Of a stretch of DNA of 31,522 bases, positions 16,199 through 25,139 are shown piece by piece (position 1 is the first letter of the stretch; each line of letters starts with the position of its first letter). A program made the position numbers and the translations under genes. Source of the stretch: Streptomyces roseochromogenus subsp. oscitans DS 12.976 (GTDB lineage: Bacteria; Actinomycetota; Actinomycetes; Streptomycetales; Streptomycetaceae); the NCBI RefSeq assembly GCF_000497445.1, contig NZ_CM002285.1, forward strand, positions 7,422,358 to 7,453,879. The letters are read 5' to 3'. The notes under the pieces were generated by a model. That model saw only the letters and a list, made by a program, of their open reading frames with translations, ran no database searches and was not told the DNA's origin.

Positions 16199-17616
16199 CT
16201 CTCCCCACGGAGACTGCCCACCCCGAACTCGAGGGCCTGGGCAAGTACGAATACGGCTGGGCCGACTCCGACGTCGCCGGTGCCTCCGCGAGGCGCGGCC
16301 TGAACGAGGAGGTCGTCCGCGACATCTCCGGCAAGAAGTCGGAGCCGGAGTGGATGACCAAGCTGCGCCTGAAGGGCCTGAAGCTCTTCGAGAAGAAGCC
16401 GATGCCGAACTGGGGCTCCGACCTCTCGGGCATCGACTTCGACAACATCAAGTACTTCGTGCGCTCCACGGAGAAGCAGGCGGAGTCCTGGGAGGACCTG
16501 CCCGAGGACATCAAGAACACCTACGACAAGCTGGGCATCCCGGAGGCCGAGAAGCAGCGCCTGGTCGCCGGCGTCGCCGCGCAGTACGAGTCGGAGGTCG
16601 TCTACCACCAGATCCGCGAGGACCTGGAGGAGCAGGGCGTCATCTTCCTCGACACCGACACCGCCCTGAAGGAGCACCCGGAGCTCTTCAAGGAGTACTT
16701 CGGGACCGTCATCCCCGCCGGTGACAACAAGTTCGCGGCCCTGAACACCGCCGTGTGGTCGGGCGGCTCCTTCATCTACGTCCCGAAGGGCGTGCACGTC
16801 GAGATCCCGCTCCAGGCCTACTTCCGCATCAACACCGAGAACATGGGCCAGTTCGAGCGGACCCTGATCATCGTCGACGAGGGTGCCTATGTGCACTACG
16901 TCGAGGGTTGTACGGCCCCGATCTACAAGTCGGACTCGCTGCACTCCGCGGTCGTCGAGATCATCGTCAAGAAGAACGCCCGCTGCCGCTACACGACCAT
17001 CCAGAACTGGTCGAACAACGTCTACAACCTGGTCACCAAGCGCGCCGTGGCCTACGAGGGCGCGACCATGGAGTGGATCGACGGCAACATCGGCTCCAAG
17101 GTGACGATGAAGTACCCGGCGGTCTACCTGATGGGCGAGCACGCCAAGGGCGAGACCCTGTCCATCGCCTTCGCGGGCGAGGGCCAGCACCAGGACGCCG
17201 GCTCCAAGATGGTCCACATGGCGCCGAACACCTCCTCCAACATCGTCTCCAAGTCGGTGGCGCGCGGCGGCGGTCGTACCTCGTACCGCGGCCTGGTCGA
17301 GATCGGCGAGGGCGCCCACGGCTCGAAGTCGAACGTGCTGTGCGACGCGCTGCTGGTCGACACCATCTCCCGCTCGGACACGTACCCGTACGTCGACGTC
17401 CGCGAGGACGACGTGTCCATGGGCCACGAGGCCACCGTCTCCAAGGTCTCCGAGGACCAGCTCTTCTACCTGATGAGCCGTGGTCTGTCCGAGTTCGAGG
17501 CGATGGCGATGATCGTGCGCGGCTTCGTCGAGCCGATCGCCAAGGAACTGCCGATGGAGTACGCCCTTGAGCTCAACCGGCTGATCGAGCTGCAGATGGA
17601 GGGCGCGGTCGGCTGA
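16195..17616 (+). CDS. sufB: Fe-S cluster assembly protein SufB
   Basis: Scaffold subunit of the SufBCD complex on which Fe-S clusters are built, cytoplasmic. 473 residues, standard length. Conserved stretches are [57 protein letters not shown], and [30 protein letters not shown]. The conserved cysteine in [10 protein letters not shown] is near residue 383 and the C-terminal glutamate is in [23 protein letters not shown]. There is no intein, unlike many mycobacterial SufB proteins. Start overlaps sufR by four bases; the gap to sufD is 56 bases. Confidence 0.97.
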   Translation: MTLPTETAHPELEGLGKYEYGWADSDVAGASARRGLNEEVVRDISGKKSEPEWMTKLRLKGLKLFEKKPMPNWGSDLSGIDFDNIKYFVRSTEKQAESWEDLPEDIKNTYDKLGIPEAEKQRLVAGVAAQYESEVVYHQIREDLEEQGVIFLDTDTALKEHPELFKEYFGTVIPAGDNKFAALNTAVWSGGSFIYVPKGVHVEIPLQAYFRINTENMGQFERTLIIVDEGAYVHYVEGCTAPIYKSDSLHSAVVEIIVKKNARCRYTTIQNWSNNVYNLVTKRAVAYEGATMEWIDGNIGSKVTMKYPAVYLMGEHAKGETLSIAFAGEGQHQDAGSKMVHMAPNTSSNIVSKSVARGGGRTSYRGLVEIGEGAHGSKSNVLCDALLVDTISRSDTYPYVDVREDDVSMGHEATVSKVSEDQLFYLMSRGLSEFEAMAMIVRGFVEPIAKELPMEYALELNRLIELQMEGAVG

Positions 17617-17672
17617 GGCCCGCCCCATCGGTCAGCACACGTCTTACTCAGAAAGCGAGCACTACGACAGCC

Positions 17673-18866
17673 ATGGCTGAGGCTCAGAACATCCCGGTGG
17701 GCTCCACCACCGCCGGCCAGATCGCGGTGGCCGCAGAGTCGACCGTCGCCACGCGCATGAGCGCGCCCCCGTCCTTCGACGTCGCGGACTTCCCCGTTCC
17801 GCACGGCCGCGAGGAGGAGTGGCGGTTCACCCCGCTGGAGCGGCTGCGCGGTCTGCACGACGGCACCGCCGTCGCGGGCGGCACGGGCGGCACGGGCGTG
17901 AAGGTCGCCGTCGAGGCCCCCGAGGGCGTCACCGTCGAGACCGTCGGCCGCGACGACGCGCGGCTCGGCAGGGCGGGCACCCCGGTGGACCGCGTCGCCG
18001 CCCAGGCGTACTCGGCGTTCGAGAAGGCCGGAGTGGTCACCGTCCCCAAGGAGACGGTGCTCACCGAGCCGATCCGTATCGCCGCGCACGGCGAGGGCGG
18101 GGTCGCCTTCGCTCACCAGGTGATCGAGCTGGGCGCCTTCGCCGAGGCCGTCGTCGTCATCGACCACACCGGCGACGCCGTGCTCGCCGCCAACGTCGAC
18201 TACATCCTGGGCGACGGCGCCAAGCTGACCGTCGTCTCCGTCCAGGACTGGGACGACACGGCCGTCCACGTGGCCCAGCACAACGCCCTGATCGGCCGGG
18301 ACGCCTCCTTCAAGTCGGTCGTCGTCACCTTCGGCGGTGACGTGGTCCGCCTGCACCCGCGTGTGGAGTACGCCGGCCCCGGCGGCGAGGCCGAGCTGTT
18401 CGGTCTGTACTTCACCGACGCCGGGCAGCACCAGGAGCACCGCCTGCTGGTCACCCACAACACCCCGCACTGCAAGTCGAACGTCGTCTACAAGGGCGCG
18501 CTCCAGGGCGACGACGCGCACGCGGTCTGGATCGGCGACGTGCTCATCGAGGCCAAGGCCGAGGGCACGGACACCTACGAGATGAACCGCAACCTGGTCC
18601 TCACGGACGGCGCGCGCGTCGACTCGGTGCCGAACCTCGAGATCGAGACCGGCGAGATCGTCGGCGCCGGCCACGCCTCCGCCACCGGCCGTTTCGACGA
18701 CGAGCAGCTCTTCTATCTGATGGCCCGCGGCATCCCGGAGCAGGAGGCCCGCCGCCTGGTGGTCCGCGGCTTCTTCGCCGAGCTGGTCCAGCAGATCGGT
18801 GTCACCGACATCGAGGAGCGCCTGCTCGCCAAGATCGAGGAGGAGCTGGAGGCGTCCGTCGCATGA
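17673..18866 (+). CDS. sufD: Fe-S cluster assembly protein SufD
   Basis: Partner of SufB in the SufBCD scaffold; needed for iron acquisition in the E. coli system. 397 residues. Family marks: PHGREEEWRFTPLERLRGLHDG near residues 46-67, ELFGLYFTDAGQHQEHRLLVTHNTPHCKSNVVYKGALQGDDAHAVWIGDVLI near 240-291, and the conserved C-terminal ASATGRFDDEQLFYLMARGIPEQEARRLVVRGFF near 331-364. Start ATG 17673 with AGAAAGCGAG upstream, only a weak Shine-Dalgarno. The stop overlaps the Rieske gene by four bases. Confidence 0.96.
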   Translation: MAEAQNIPVGSTTAGQIAVAAESTVATRMSAPPSFDVADFPVPHGREEEWRFTPLERLRGLHDGTAVAGGTGGTGVKVAVEAPEGVTVETVGRDDARLGRAGTPVDRVAAQAYSAFEKAGVVTVPKETVLTEPIRIAAHGEGGVAFAHQVIELGAFAEAVVVIDHTGDAVLAANVDYILGDGAKLTVVSVQDWDDTAVHVAQHNALIGRDASFKSVVVTFGGDVVRLHPRVEYAGPGGEAELFGLYFTDAGQHQEHRLLVTHNTPHCKSNVVYKGALQGDDAHAVWIGDVLIEAKAEGTDTYEMNRNLVLTDGARVDSVPNLEIETGEIVGAGHASATGRFDDEQLFYLMARGIPEQEARRLVVRGFFAELVQQIGVTDIEERLLAKIEEELEASVA

Positions 18867-19183
18867 CGACCTTCGTACGCGTCTGTGGGCTGAGCGAGCT
18901 GGAGGAGGACACCCCGAAGCGGGTGGAACTCGACGGCACGCCGGTCTCGGTCGTGAAGACCGAGGGCGAGGTGTTCGCGATCTACGACATCTGCTCCCAC
19001 GCGAACGTCTCCCTCTCCGAGGGCGAGGTGGAGGACTGCCAGATCGAGTGCTGGCTGCACGGCTCCTCCTTCGACCTCCGCACCGGCAAGCCGTCCGGCC
19101 TCCCGGCCACGCGCCCCGTCCCCGTATACCCCGTAAAGATCGAAGGGGACGACGTTCTCGTCTCCCTCACCCAGGAGTCCTGA
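18863..19183 (+). CDS. Rieske-type [2Fe-2S] ferredoxin in the suf operon
   Basis: 106-residue small electron carrier. The Rieske ligands are clear: CSH near residues 38-40 and CWLHG near 56-60, giving C-x-H and C-x2-H with 15 residues between. It resembles the stand-alone ferredoxins of aromatic dioxygenase systems (NirD/HcaC-like). Placement between sufD and sufC, with a 4-base overlap on one side and 7 bases on the other, argues for a job in Suf, perhaps supplying electrons for sulfur or cluster reduction. This role is inference. An extra cysteine stands just before the second ligand pair (EDCQIEC). Confidence 0.92.
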   Translation: MTTFVRVCGLSELEEDTPKRVELDGTPVSVVKTEGEVFAIYDICSHANVSLSEGEVEDCQIECWLHGSSFDLRTGKPSGLPATRPVPVYPVKIEGDDVLVSLTQES

Positions 19184-19190
19184 GGCACCC

Positions 19191-19951
<761 letters not shown>

Positions 19952-19955
<4 letters not shown>

Positions 19956-21208
19956 CACAGCTGCCGGGCCTCCTCGACACCGAGGCGATCCGTAAGGACT
20001 TCCCCGTCCTGGACCGGCTGGTCCACGACGGCAAGAAGCTCGTGTACCTGGACAACGCGGCGACCTCGCAGAAGCCGCGCCAGGTGCTGGACGCCCTGAG
20101 CGAGTACTACGAGCGCTACAACGCCAATGTCCACCGCGGCGTGCATGTGCTCGCCGAGGAGGCCACGGCGCTGTACGAGGGCGCGCGCGACAAGGTCGCC
20201 GAGTTCATCAACGCGCCCAGCCGCGACGAGGTGATCTTCACCAAGAACGCCTCCGAGTCGCTGAACCTCGTGGCCAACATGCTGGGCTGGGCCGAGGAGC
20301 CCTACCGGGTGGACCATGAGACCGAGATCGTCATCACGGAGATGGAGCACCACTCCAACATCGTGCCGTGGCAGCTGCTCGCGCAGCGCACGGGCGCGAA
20401 GCTGAAGTGGTTCGGCCTGACCGACGACGGCCGCCTCGACCTGTCCAACATCAACGAGATCATCACGGAGAAGACGAAGATCGTTTCCTTCGTGCTGGTG
20501 TCGAACATCCTGGGCACGGTCAACCCGGTCGAGACGATAATCCGCCGTGCCCAGGAGGTCGGCGCCCTCGTCTGCATCGACGCCTCCCAGGCGGCCCCGC
20601 ACATGCCGCTGGACGTGCAGGCCCTGCAGGCCGACTTCGTGGCCTTCACCGGCCACAAGATGTGCGGCCCGACCGGCATCGGCGTCCTCTGGGGCCGCCA
20701 GGAGCTGCTGGAGGACCTTCCCCCCTTCCTGGGCGGCGGAGAGATGATCGAGACGGTCTCGATGCACTCGTCGACGTACGCCCCGGCGCCGCACAAGTTC
20801 GAGGCGGGTACCCCGCCGATCGCGCAGGCCGTCGGCCTGGGCGCGGCGATCGACTACCTCAACTCGATCGGCATGGAGAAGATCCTCGCCCACGAGCACG
20901 CGCTCACCGAGTACGCGGTGCGGCGGCTGGCCGAGGTCCCCGACCTGAGGATCATCGGCCCGACCACGGCCGAGGACCGGGGCGCCGCGATCTCCTTCAC
21001 ACTGGGCGACATCCACCCGCACGACGTGGGCCAGGTTCTCGACGAGCAGGGCATCGCGGTCCGCGTCGGCCACCACTGCGCACGGCCCGTCTGCCTTCGC
21101 TACGGAATTCCTGCGACCACGCGAGCGTCGTTCTATCTGTACTCCACGCCGGCCGAGATCGACGCACTGATCGACGGCTTGGAGCACGTACGGAACTTCT
21201 TCGGCTGA
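19952..21208 (+). CDS. sufS: Cysteine desulfurase SufS
   Basis: PLP enzyme that takes sulfur from cysteine as a persulfide for Fe-S assembly. 418 residues. Substrate and PLP features: YLDNAATSQKPRQVLDAL near residues 31-48, ITEMEHHSNIVPWQLLA near 130-146, and the Schiff-base lysine in FTGHKMCGPTGIGVLWG at about 236. The catalytic cysteine is in RVGHHCARPVC at about 376, in the short loop typical of group II desulfurases that work with SufU. GTG start overlaps sufC by four bases. SufU is the next gene. Confidence 0.96.
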
Positions 21209-21224
21209 GGGGCGTGCTGAAACG

Positions 21225-21692
21225 GTGAAGCTGGATTCGATGTACCAGGAAGTCATCCTGGACCACTACAAGAACCCGCACGGGCGTGGTCTGAGGGATG
21301 GCGACGCCGAGGTGCACCATGTGAACCCGACGTGTGGCGACGAGATCACCCTCCGTGTGAAGTACGACGGCACGAAGATCGCGGACGTCTCCTACGAGGG
21401 CCAGGGCTGCTCGATCAGCCAGGCATCTGCCTCTGTTCTCAACGAGCTCCTTGTCGGCAAGGACGTGACCGAGGCGCAGAAGATCCAGGAGACCTTCCTG
21501 GAGCTGATGCAGTCCAAGGGCCGGATCGAGCCGGACGACGCGATGGAGGACATCCTGGAGGACGCGGTCGCGTTCGCCGGTGTCTCCAAGTACCCCGCGC
21601 GGGTCAAGTGCGCCCTCCTGAGCTGGATGGCGTGGAAGGACGCGACGGCCCAGGCGCTGGGTGGCGTCGACGCCGAAAGGAAGACGGCATGA
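21225..21692 (+). CDS. sufU: SufU-type sulfur relay protein
   Basis: IscU-like protein; in Gram-positive bacteria it is a zinc-bound sulfur acceptor for SufS. 155 residues. Ligand positions: NPTCGDE near residues 35-41 (Cys, Asp), GQGCSISQASAS near 62-73, and ARVKCALLSW near 124-133. The insertion between the second and third cysteine regions (KDVTEAQKIQETFLELMQ and following) is the SufU mark that separates it from IscU. The GTG start lies 16 bases after sufS. The stop overlaps the next gene (ATGA). Confidence 0.95.
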   Translation: MKLDSMYQEVILDHYKNPHGRGLRDGDAEVHHVNPTCGDEITLRVKYDGTKIADVSYEGQGCSISQASASVLNELLVGKDVTEAQKIQETFLELMQSKGRIEPDDAMEDILEDAVAFAGVSKYPARVKCALLSWMAWKDATAQALGGVDAERKTA

Positions 21693-22021
21693 CCGACACC
21701 GCTGAGATGAAGCCGGCCTCCGAGGAGGAGCTGCGCGAGGCTCTGATGGACGTCGTCGACCCCGAGCTGGGCATCGACGTCGTCAACCTCGGCCTGATCT
21801 ACGGCATCCACGTCGACGAGTCCAACATCGCGACCGTCGACATGACCCTGACCTCGGCGGCCTGCCCGCTGACCGACGTCATCGAGGACCAGGCCAAGTC
21901 CGCCACGGACGGCCTCGTCAGCGAGCTGCGCATCAACTGGGTCTGGATGCCGCCGTGGGGCCCCGACAAGATCACGGACGACGGCCGCGAGCAGCTCCGG
22001 GCGCTCGGGTTCAACGTCTGA
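21689..22021 (+). CDS. sufT: SufT-like metal-sulfur cluster maturation protein (MIP18/DUF59)
   Basis: 110 residues of the MIP18/DUF59 family, involved in Fe-S cluster carriage or maturation. Core: EELREALMDVVDPELGIDVVNLGLIYGIHVDE near residues 10-41, with the DPE motif, and MTLTSAACPLTDVIEDQ near 52-68 with the single conserved cysteine. WVWMPPWGPDKITDDGREQLRALGFNV closes the protein, as usual. ATG 21689 overlaps the sufU stop, which fixes the start. Last gene of the operon, followed by a hairpin 83 bases on. Confidence 0.94.
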   Translation: MTDTAEMKPASEEELREALMDVVDPELGIDVVNLGLIYGIHVDESNIATVDMTLTSAACPLTDVIEDQAKSATDGLVSELRINWVWMPPWGPDKITDDGREQLRALGFNV

Positions 22022-22103
22022 TCCTCCCCCGCGTCTCATCTCCTGCGACGTCCGGTCTCCCGGACCTCTGATCCCGCGGCGGCCACGTCGCCGGAACCTG
22101 TGG

Positions 22104-22137
22104 GAAACGGCCGTACCGTGCGCGGTACGGCCGTTTC
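22104..22137 (+). terminator. Perfect 15-bp stem terminator of the suf operon
   Basis: GAAACGGCCGTACCG (22104-22118) pairs fully with 22123-22137 across a TGCG loop. It lies 83 bases after the sufT stop. The right arm ends in GTTTC, giving a short T run. Confidence 0.85.
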
Positions 22138-22365
22138 GCCTGTCCCGCCGTCCAGGCCCCGCCCGGCACTCCGAGTACTGCGGCCTGCCCGCCGGGTGCC
22201 GTTCGGCGTGGTACGGCTGGGGCAGGACGTGCTGCTGGCCCGCAACCCGCTGGTACTCAGCCCGAGCGCGTCCCCGCCGCGCTCGCCGCTCCTGGCCGAA
22301 AGCCGCCGCAGCGGACGGTCGTACGCGGTTCTCGGCGACCCCACCGGTGACCTCCTCCCGGCGTT
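22138..22365. other. Intergenic stretch without a supported gene
   Basis: Frames are open on both strands because of high GC, but none has a convincing start, codon bias or recognisable protein. A minus-strand GTG at about 22349 with GGGAGGAGG before it is the best candidate, but its frame runs through the suf terminator. GTGAC at 22347-22351 may be part of the -35 for the SMR gene. Confidence 0.5.
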
Positions 22366-22381
22366 GTGTACGTTCGTACAC
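22366..22381 (+). promoter_or_regulatory. Perfect palindromic operator at the start of the SMR-TetR operon
   Basis: GTGTACG-TT-CGTACAC is fully symmetric and ends at the base before ATG 22382. TACGTT (22369-22374) inside it can serve as a -10, with seven bases to the ATG, so the transcript may be leaderless. A TetR-family gene is the second gene of the operon and is the likely binder. Confidence 0.65.
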
Positions 22382-22705
22382 ATGGGATACCTGACGCTCG
22401 CCGGCGCCATAGCCGCCGAGGTCGCCGCGACGACGGCGATGAAGTACAGCGAGGGGTTCAGCCGGCTCTGGCCCTCGCTCGTGACAGCTCTGGGCTACCT
22501 CGTCTCCTTCGCACTGCTCGCCCAGACGCTGAAGACCGTCCAGATCGGCACGGCGTACGCGATCTGGTCCGGGGTGGGCACCGCGACCATCGCCGTTCTC
22601 GGCCTGCTGCTGTTCGGGGAGGGGCTGAGCGTCGTCAAGGTCGGCGGGATCCTGCTGATCATCGGGGGAGTCATCGTGCTGAACCTGGGCGGGGCGAGCC
22701 ACTGA
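22382..22705 (+). CDS. Small multidrug resistance (SMR/EmrE-family) transporter
   Basis: 107 residues, four hydrophobic helices. The membrane glutamate that couples protons to substrate in EmrE (Glu14) is at residue 13 in GAIAAEVAATTAMKYSEGF; the family also shows YAIWSGVGTATIAVLGLLLFGE near 60-81 and a closing helix GGILLIIGGVIVLNL. It probably exports cationic or quaternary-ammonium-type compounds as a dimer; the substrate is inferred from the family only. ATG 22382 fits the family N-terminus exactly; longer frames upstream are not coding. The stop overlaps tetR by one base (TGATG). Confidence 0.94.
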   Translation: MGYLTLAGAIAAEVAATTAMKYSEGFSRLWPSLVTALGYLVSFALLAQTLKTVQIGTAYAIWSGVGTATIAVLGLLLFGEGLSVVKVGGILLIIGGVIVLNLGGASH

Positions 22706-23277
22706 TGCCCCGCCGCTACGACCCCGACCGGCGCCGGCGCATCATCGACGCAGCGATCCGCGTGGTCGGCCGGGACGGCATCGCCGGCCTGAGCCACCGC
22801 TCGGTCGCCGCCGAGGCCGACGTCCCACTCGGCTCCACCACGTACCACTTCGCCACCCTGGAAGAGCTGATGGTGGCCGCGCTGCGGCAGGCCAACGAGA
22901 ACTTCGCCCGAGTGCTGGCCGAGCGGCTGCCGGAGAAACAGCAAGGGCGGGAGGAACTCGCCGCGGACCTGGCCCGCGCACTGGGGGAGTGGCTGGGCGG
23001 CGACCGCACGGGCGTGGAGCTGGAGTACGAGCTGTATCTGGCCGCGCTGCGCCGCCCCGTGCTGCGCCCCGTCGCCGCCGAGTGGACCGAGGACGCGGCG
23101 GCCCTGCTCGCCCGGCACACCGACCCGGTCACCTCCCGCGCCCTGCTCGCGCTGATGGACGGCATCTGTCTGCAGGTGCTGCTGACGGGCGGTTCGTACG
23201 ACGAGACGTACGCCCGCGCGGCGCTGGCCCGGCTGATTCCCTGCCCTCGCGCCGCGTCGGCTCGGCCGGTTCCCTGA
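22705..23277 (+). CDS. TetR-family transcriptional regulator
   Basis: 190 residues. N-terminal helix-turn-helix near residues 10-52 (RRIIDAAIRVVGRDGIAGLSHRSVAAEADVPLGSTTYHFATLEELM), then an all-helical ligand domain. It is co-translated with the SMR pump (TGATG), so it probably senses the pump substrate and represses the operon from the palindrome at 22366-22381. The last residues (LARLIPCPRAASARPVP) are encoded by the first two units of the 33-bp repeat array, so the C-terminal tail is probably altered compared with relatives. Confidence 0.9.
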   Translation: MPRRYDPDRRRRIIDAAIRVVGRDGIAGLSHRSVAAEADVPLGSTTYHFATLEELMVAALRQANENFARVLAERLPEKQQGREELAADLARALGEWLGGDRTGVELEYELYLAALRRPVLRPVAAEWTEDAAALLARHTDPVTSRALLALMDGICLQVLLTGGSYDETYARAALARLIPCPRAASARPVP

Positions 23278-23625
23278 ACCGGTGTCGCGGAACGGGTGTG
23301 GCATCGGCTCGGCTGATCCGCCGGCCCGCGCTGGGCCGCGCTGGGCTCGGCTGATTTCCTGACTTCGTGTCGCGCTGGCTCGGCTGGTTCCCTGAACCGG
23401 TGTCGCGGAACGGGTGTGGCATCGGCTCGACTGATCCGCTGGCCCGCGCCGGGCCGCGCTGGGCTCGGCTGATTCCCTGATATCGCGGGGCGCCGGCTCG
23501 GCCGATTCCCCGAGCTCGTGTCGAGCCGGCCCGGCTGATTCCGCGCCCCCGCGCCGCTCCGGCTTGGCCGATCGCCTGACTCGTGCTCCGCCGGCTCGGC
23601 CGATCCCCCGAGTCGCGCCCGGCAC
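23226..23625. repeat. Hierarchical tandem repeat array (33-bp base period, 118-bp higher-order unit)
   Basis: The core GGCTCGGCTGATTCCCTGA (degenerate) begins at 23226, 23259, 23306, 23344, 23377, 23424, 23462, 23495, 23528, 23561 and 23593. Steps are 33, 47, 38, 33, 47, 38, 33, 33, 33, 32. The first 118 bp (23226-23343) is therefore repeated at 23344-23461, with a fully identical run of over 40 bases, and plain 33-bp copies follow. The array begins in the tetR 3' end and stops about 40 bp before the dapD promoter. Because 118 is not a multiple of three, it is not kept as a protein repeat. It fills the whole tetR-dapD gap. Confidence 0.9.
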
Positions 23626-23661
23626 GTGAGACGCGGTTCGCCCTGACCGCCCCGCCCACGT

Positions 23662-23674
23662 TAGGTTTGCCAGC
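23662..23674 (+). promoter_or_regulatory. Leaderless -10 of dapD
   Basis: TAGGTT at 23662-23667 ends seven bases before ATG 23675, the spacing of leaderless transcripts, and no Shine-Dalgarno precedes the ATG. No clear -35 is seen. Confidence 0.5.
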
Positions 23675-24661
23675 ATGACCGACTCTGCTTCCCGTACCAC
23701 CGGCGCCGTCGCCGCCGGCCTCGCCACCATCGCCTCCGACGGCACCGTTCTCGACACCTGGTTCCCGGCCCCCGAGCTGGTTGAGGAGCCTGGCCCCGCC
23801 GGTACCGAGCGGCTGACCGCCGAGCGGGCGGCCGAGCTGCTCGGCGAGGGTGCGACCAAGGCGGTCGGCCCGGACGCCCGCCGGGGCGTCGAGGTGGTCG
23901 CGGTCCGTACGGTCATCGCCTCGCTGGACGAGAAGCCGCTCGACGCCCATGACGTCTACCTGCGTCTGCACCTGCTCTCGCACCGGCTGGTCAAGCCGCA
24001 CGGCCAGAGCCTGGACGGCATCTTCGGCCACCTCGCCAACGTCGCCTGGACCTCGCTCGGCCCGGTCGCCGTGGACGACATCGAGAAGGTGCGGCTGAAC
24101 GCCCGCGCCGAGGGCCTGCACCTGCAGGTCACCTCGATCGACAAGTTCCCGCGCATGACGGACTACGTCGCCCCGAAGGGCGTGCGCATCGCCGACGCCG
24201 ACCGGGTCCGCCTGGGCGCGCACCTCGCCGAGGGCACCACGGTCATGCACGAGGGCTTCGTCAACTTCAACGCCGGCACGCTCGGCACGTCGATGGTCGA
24301 GGGCCGGATCTCCGCGGGCGTCGTGGTCGGCAACGGCTCCGACATCGGCGGCGGCGCCTCCACCATGGGCACCCTGTCCGGCGGCGGCAACGTGATCATC
24401 TCCATCGGCGAGCGCTGCCTGATCGGCGCCGAGGCGGGCGTCGGCATCGCGCTCGGCGACGAGTGCGTGGTCGAGGCCGGCCTGTACATCACCGCGGGCA
24501 CCCGGGTCACCATGCCCGACGGCCAGATCGTCAAGGCCCGCGAGCTGAACGGCGCCTCCAACATCCTCTTCCGCCGCAACTCGGTCACCGGCAAGGTCGA
24601 GGCCCGCCCGAACAACGCGGTCTGGGGCGGCCTGAACGACATCCTGCACAGCCACAACTGA
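23675..24661 (+). CDS. dapD: 2,3,4,5-tetrahydropyridine-2,6-dicarboxylate N-succinyltransferase
   Basis: Transfers succinyl from succinyl-CoA to tetrahydrodipicolinate in the succinylase branch of diaminopimelate and lysine synthesis. 328 residues, the long actinobacterial DapD type. The C-terminal half is a left-handed beta-helix with hexapeptide turns: [68 protein letters not shown], and [33 protein letters not shown] (about residues 168-285). ATG 23675 fits the leaderless -10. A perfect hairpin follows. dapA lies close by on the other strand. Confidence 0.95.
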   Translation: MTDSASRTTGAVAAGLATIASDGTVLDTWFPAPELVEEPGPAGTERLTAERAAELLGEGATKAVGPDARRGVEVVAVRTVIASLDEKPLDAHDVYLRLHLLSHRLVKPHGQSLDGIFGHLANVAWTSLGPVAVDDIEKVRLNARAEGLHLQVTSIDKFPRMTDYVAPKGVRIADADRVRLGAHLAEGTTVMHEGFVNFNAGTLGTSMVEGRISAGVVVGNGSDIGGGASTMGTLSGGGNVIISIGERCLIGAEAGVGIALGDECVVEAGLYITAGTRVTMPDGQIVKARELNGASNILFRRNSVTGKVEARPNNAVWGGLNDILHSHN

Positions 24662-24674
24662 CGCATCACACGTC

Positions 24675-24710
24675 CGGAGCGCCCTCCACCACACGGTGGA
24701 GGGCGCTCCG
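24675..24710. terminator. Perfect 16-bp stem hairpin between dapD and the HAD-like remnant
   Basis: CGGAGCGCCCTCCACC (24675-24690) pairs completely with 24695-24710 across an ACAC loop. It sits 14 bases after the dapD stop and touches the stop of the minus-strand ORF at 24711, so it serves both directions. Confidence 0.88.
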
Positions 24711-25115
24711 TCATACGGGTGTGGCCTGCGCGAACTCCCGCAGCACCGCGAAGTCGCCCGCGCACAGCCCGAGTCGGGGATCGACGTGATGGAGCAGGGC
24801 GGGGCCGGGATGACGGGCCCGGACGTACCGCGTGTCCGCCGGGCTCTGCTCGTCATCCACCCACGCGAACGGACGGCCCTCGGCGTACGCCACGATCGCC
24901 TCCGTCTTCCAGTGGACGCCGTCGGGGCGCACGGTGAACAGGCCGCTGCCGAAGTCGACGTACGGCAGATCGCGGGGCAGGCCGACGACGGGCGCGATCC
25001 AGATGTTGGCCTCTTCCATCCAGCTCGTCGCCCAGCACAGGTCGTAGCCGGGCTGGAGCAGCGCCGGGCCGTGCTCCGGGTTCAGCCAGACCCGCAGCGA
25101 GCGGCAGCCGGACAC
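24711..25115 (-). pseudogene. 5'-truncated HAD-like protein gene directly behind dapA
   Basis: 134 residues resembling the C-terminal two-thirds of a Streptomyces HAD-like family that I recall (SLRVWLNPEHGPALL, WATSWMEEANIWIAPVVGLP, WKTEAIVAYAEGRPFAWVDDE, and ARHPGPALLHHVDPRLGL). That family normally begins with a D-x-D nucleophile motif in an LDVDGPLNP-like stretch; here this part is missing. The first possible start (GTG 25115) has no ribosome binding site, and the frame upstream meets the dapA stop in the same frame 24 bases earlier. Codon use is still normal, so the loss seems recent. Either a relic, or translated only by readthrough from dapA. Family assignment is from memory. Confidence 0.6.
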
Positions 25116-25139
25116 GAGTCGGTGTTCGGCGGCTGCTGA

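Noticed and set aside
16195..17616. Intein in SufB
   Set aside because: The reading frame is of standard length with uninterrupted family motifs.
22100..22381. N-terminal extension of the SMR transporter
   Set aside because: The extension crosses the suf terminator and a palindrome and has no protein-like composition; SMR proteins start at the helix beginning at 22382.
23226..23625. CRISPR-like reading of the array
   Set aside because: Repeats are degenerate, the intervening sequences are themselves related, and no cas gene is near.
23129..24856. 575-codon minus-strand frame across the repeat array and dapD
   Set aside because: It is open only because the array lacks stop codons in that frame; the 118-bp superunit shifts frame between copies, so no protein repeat is maintained.
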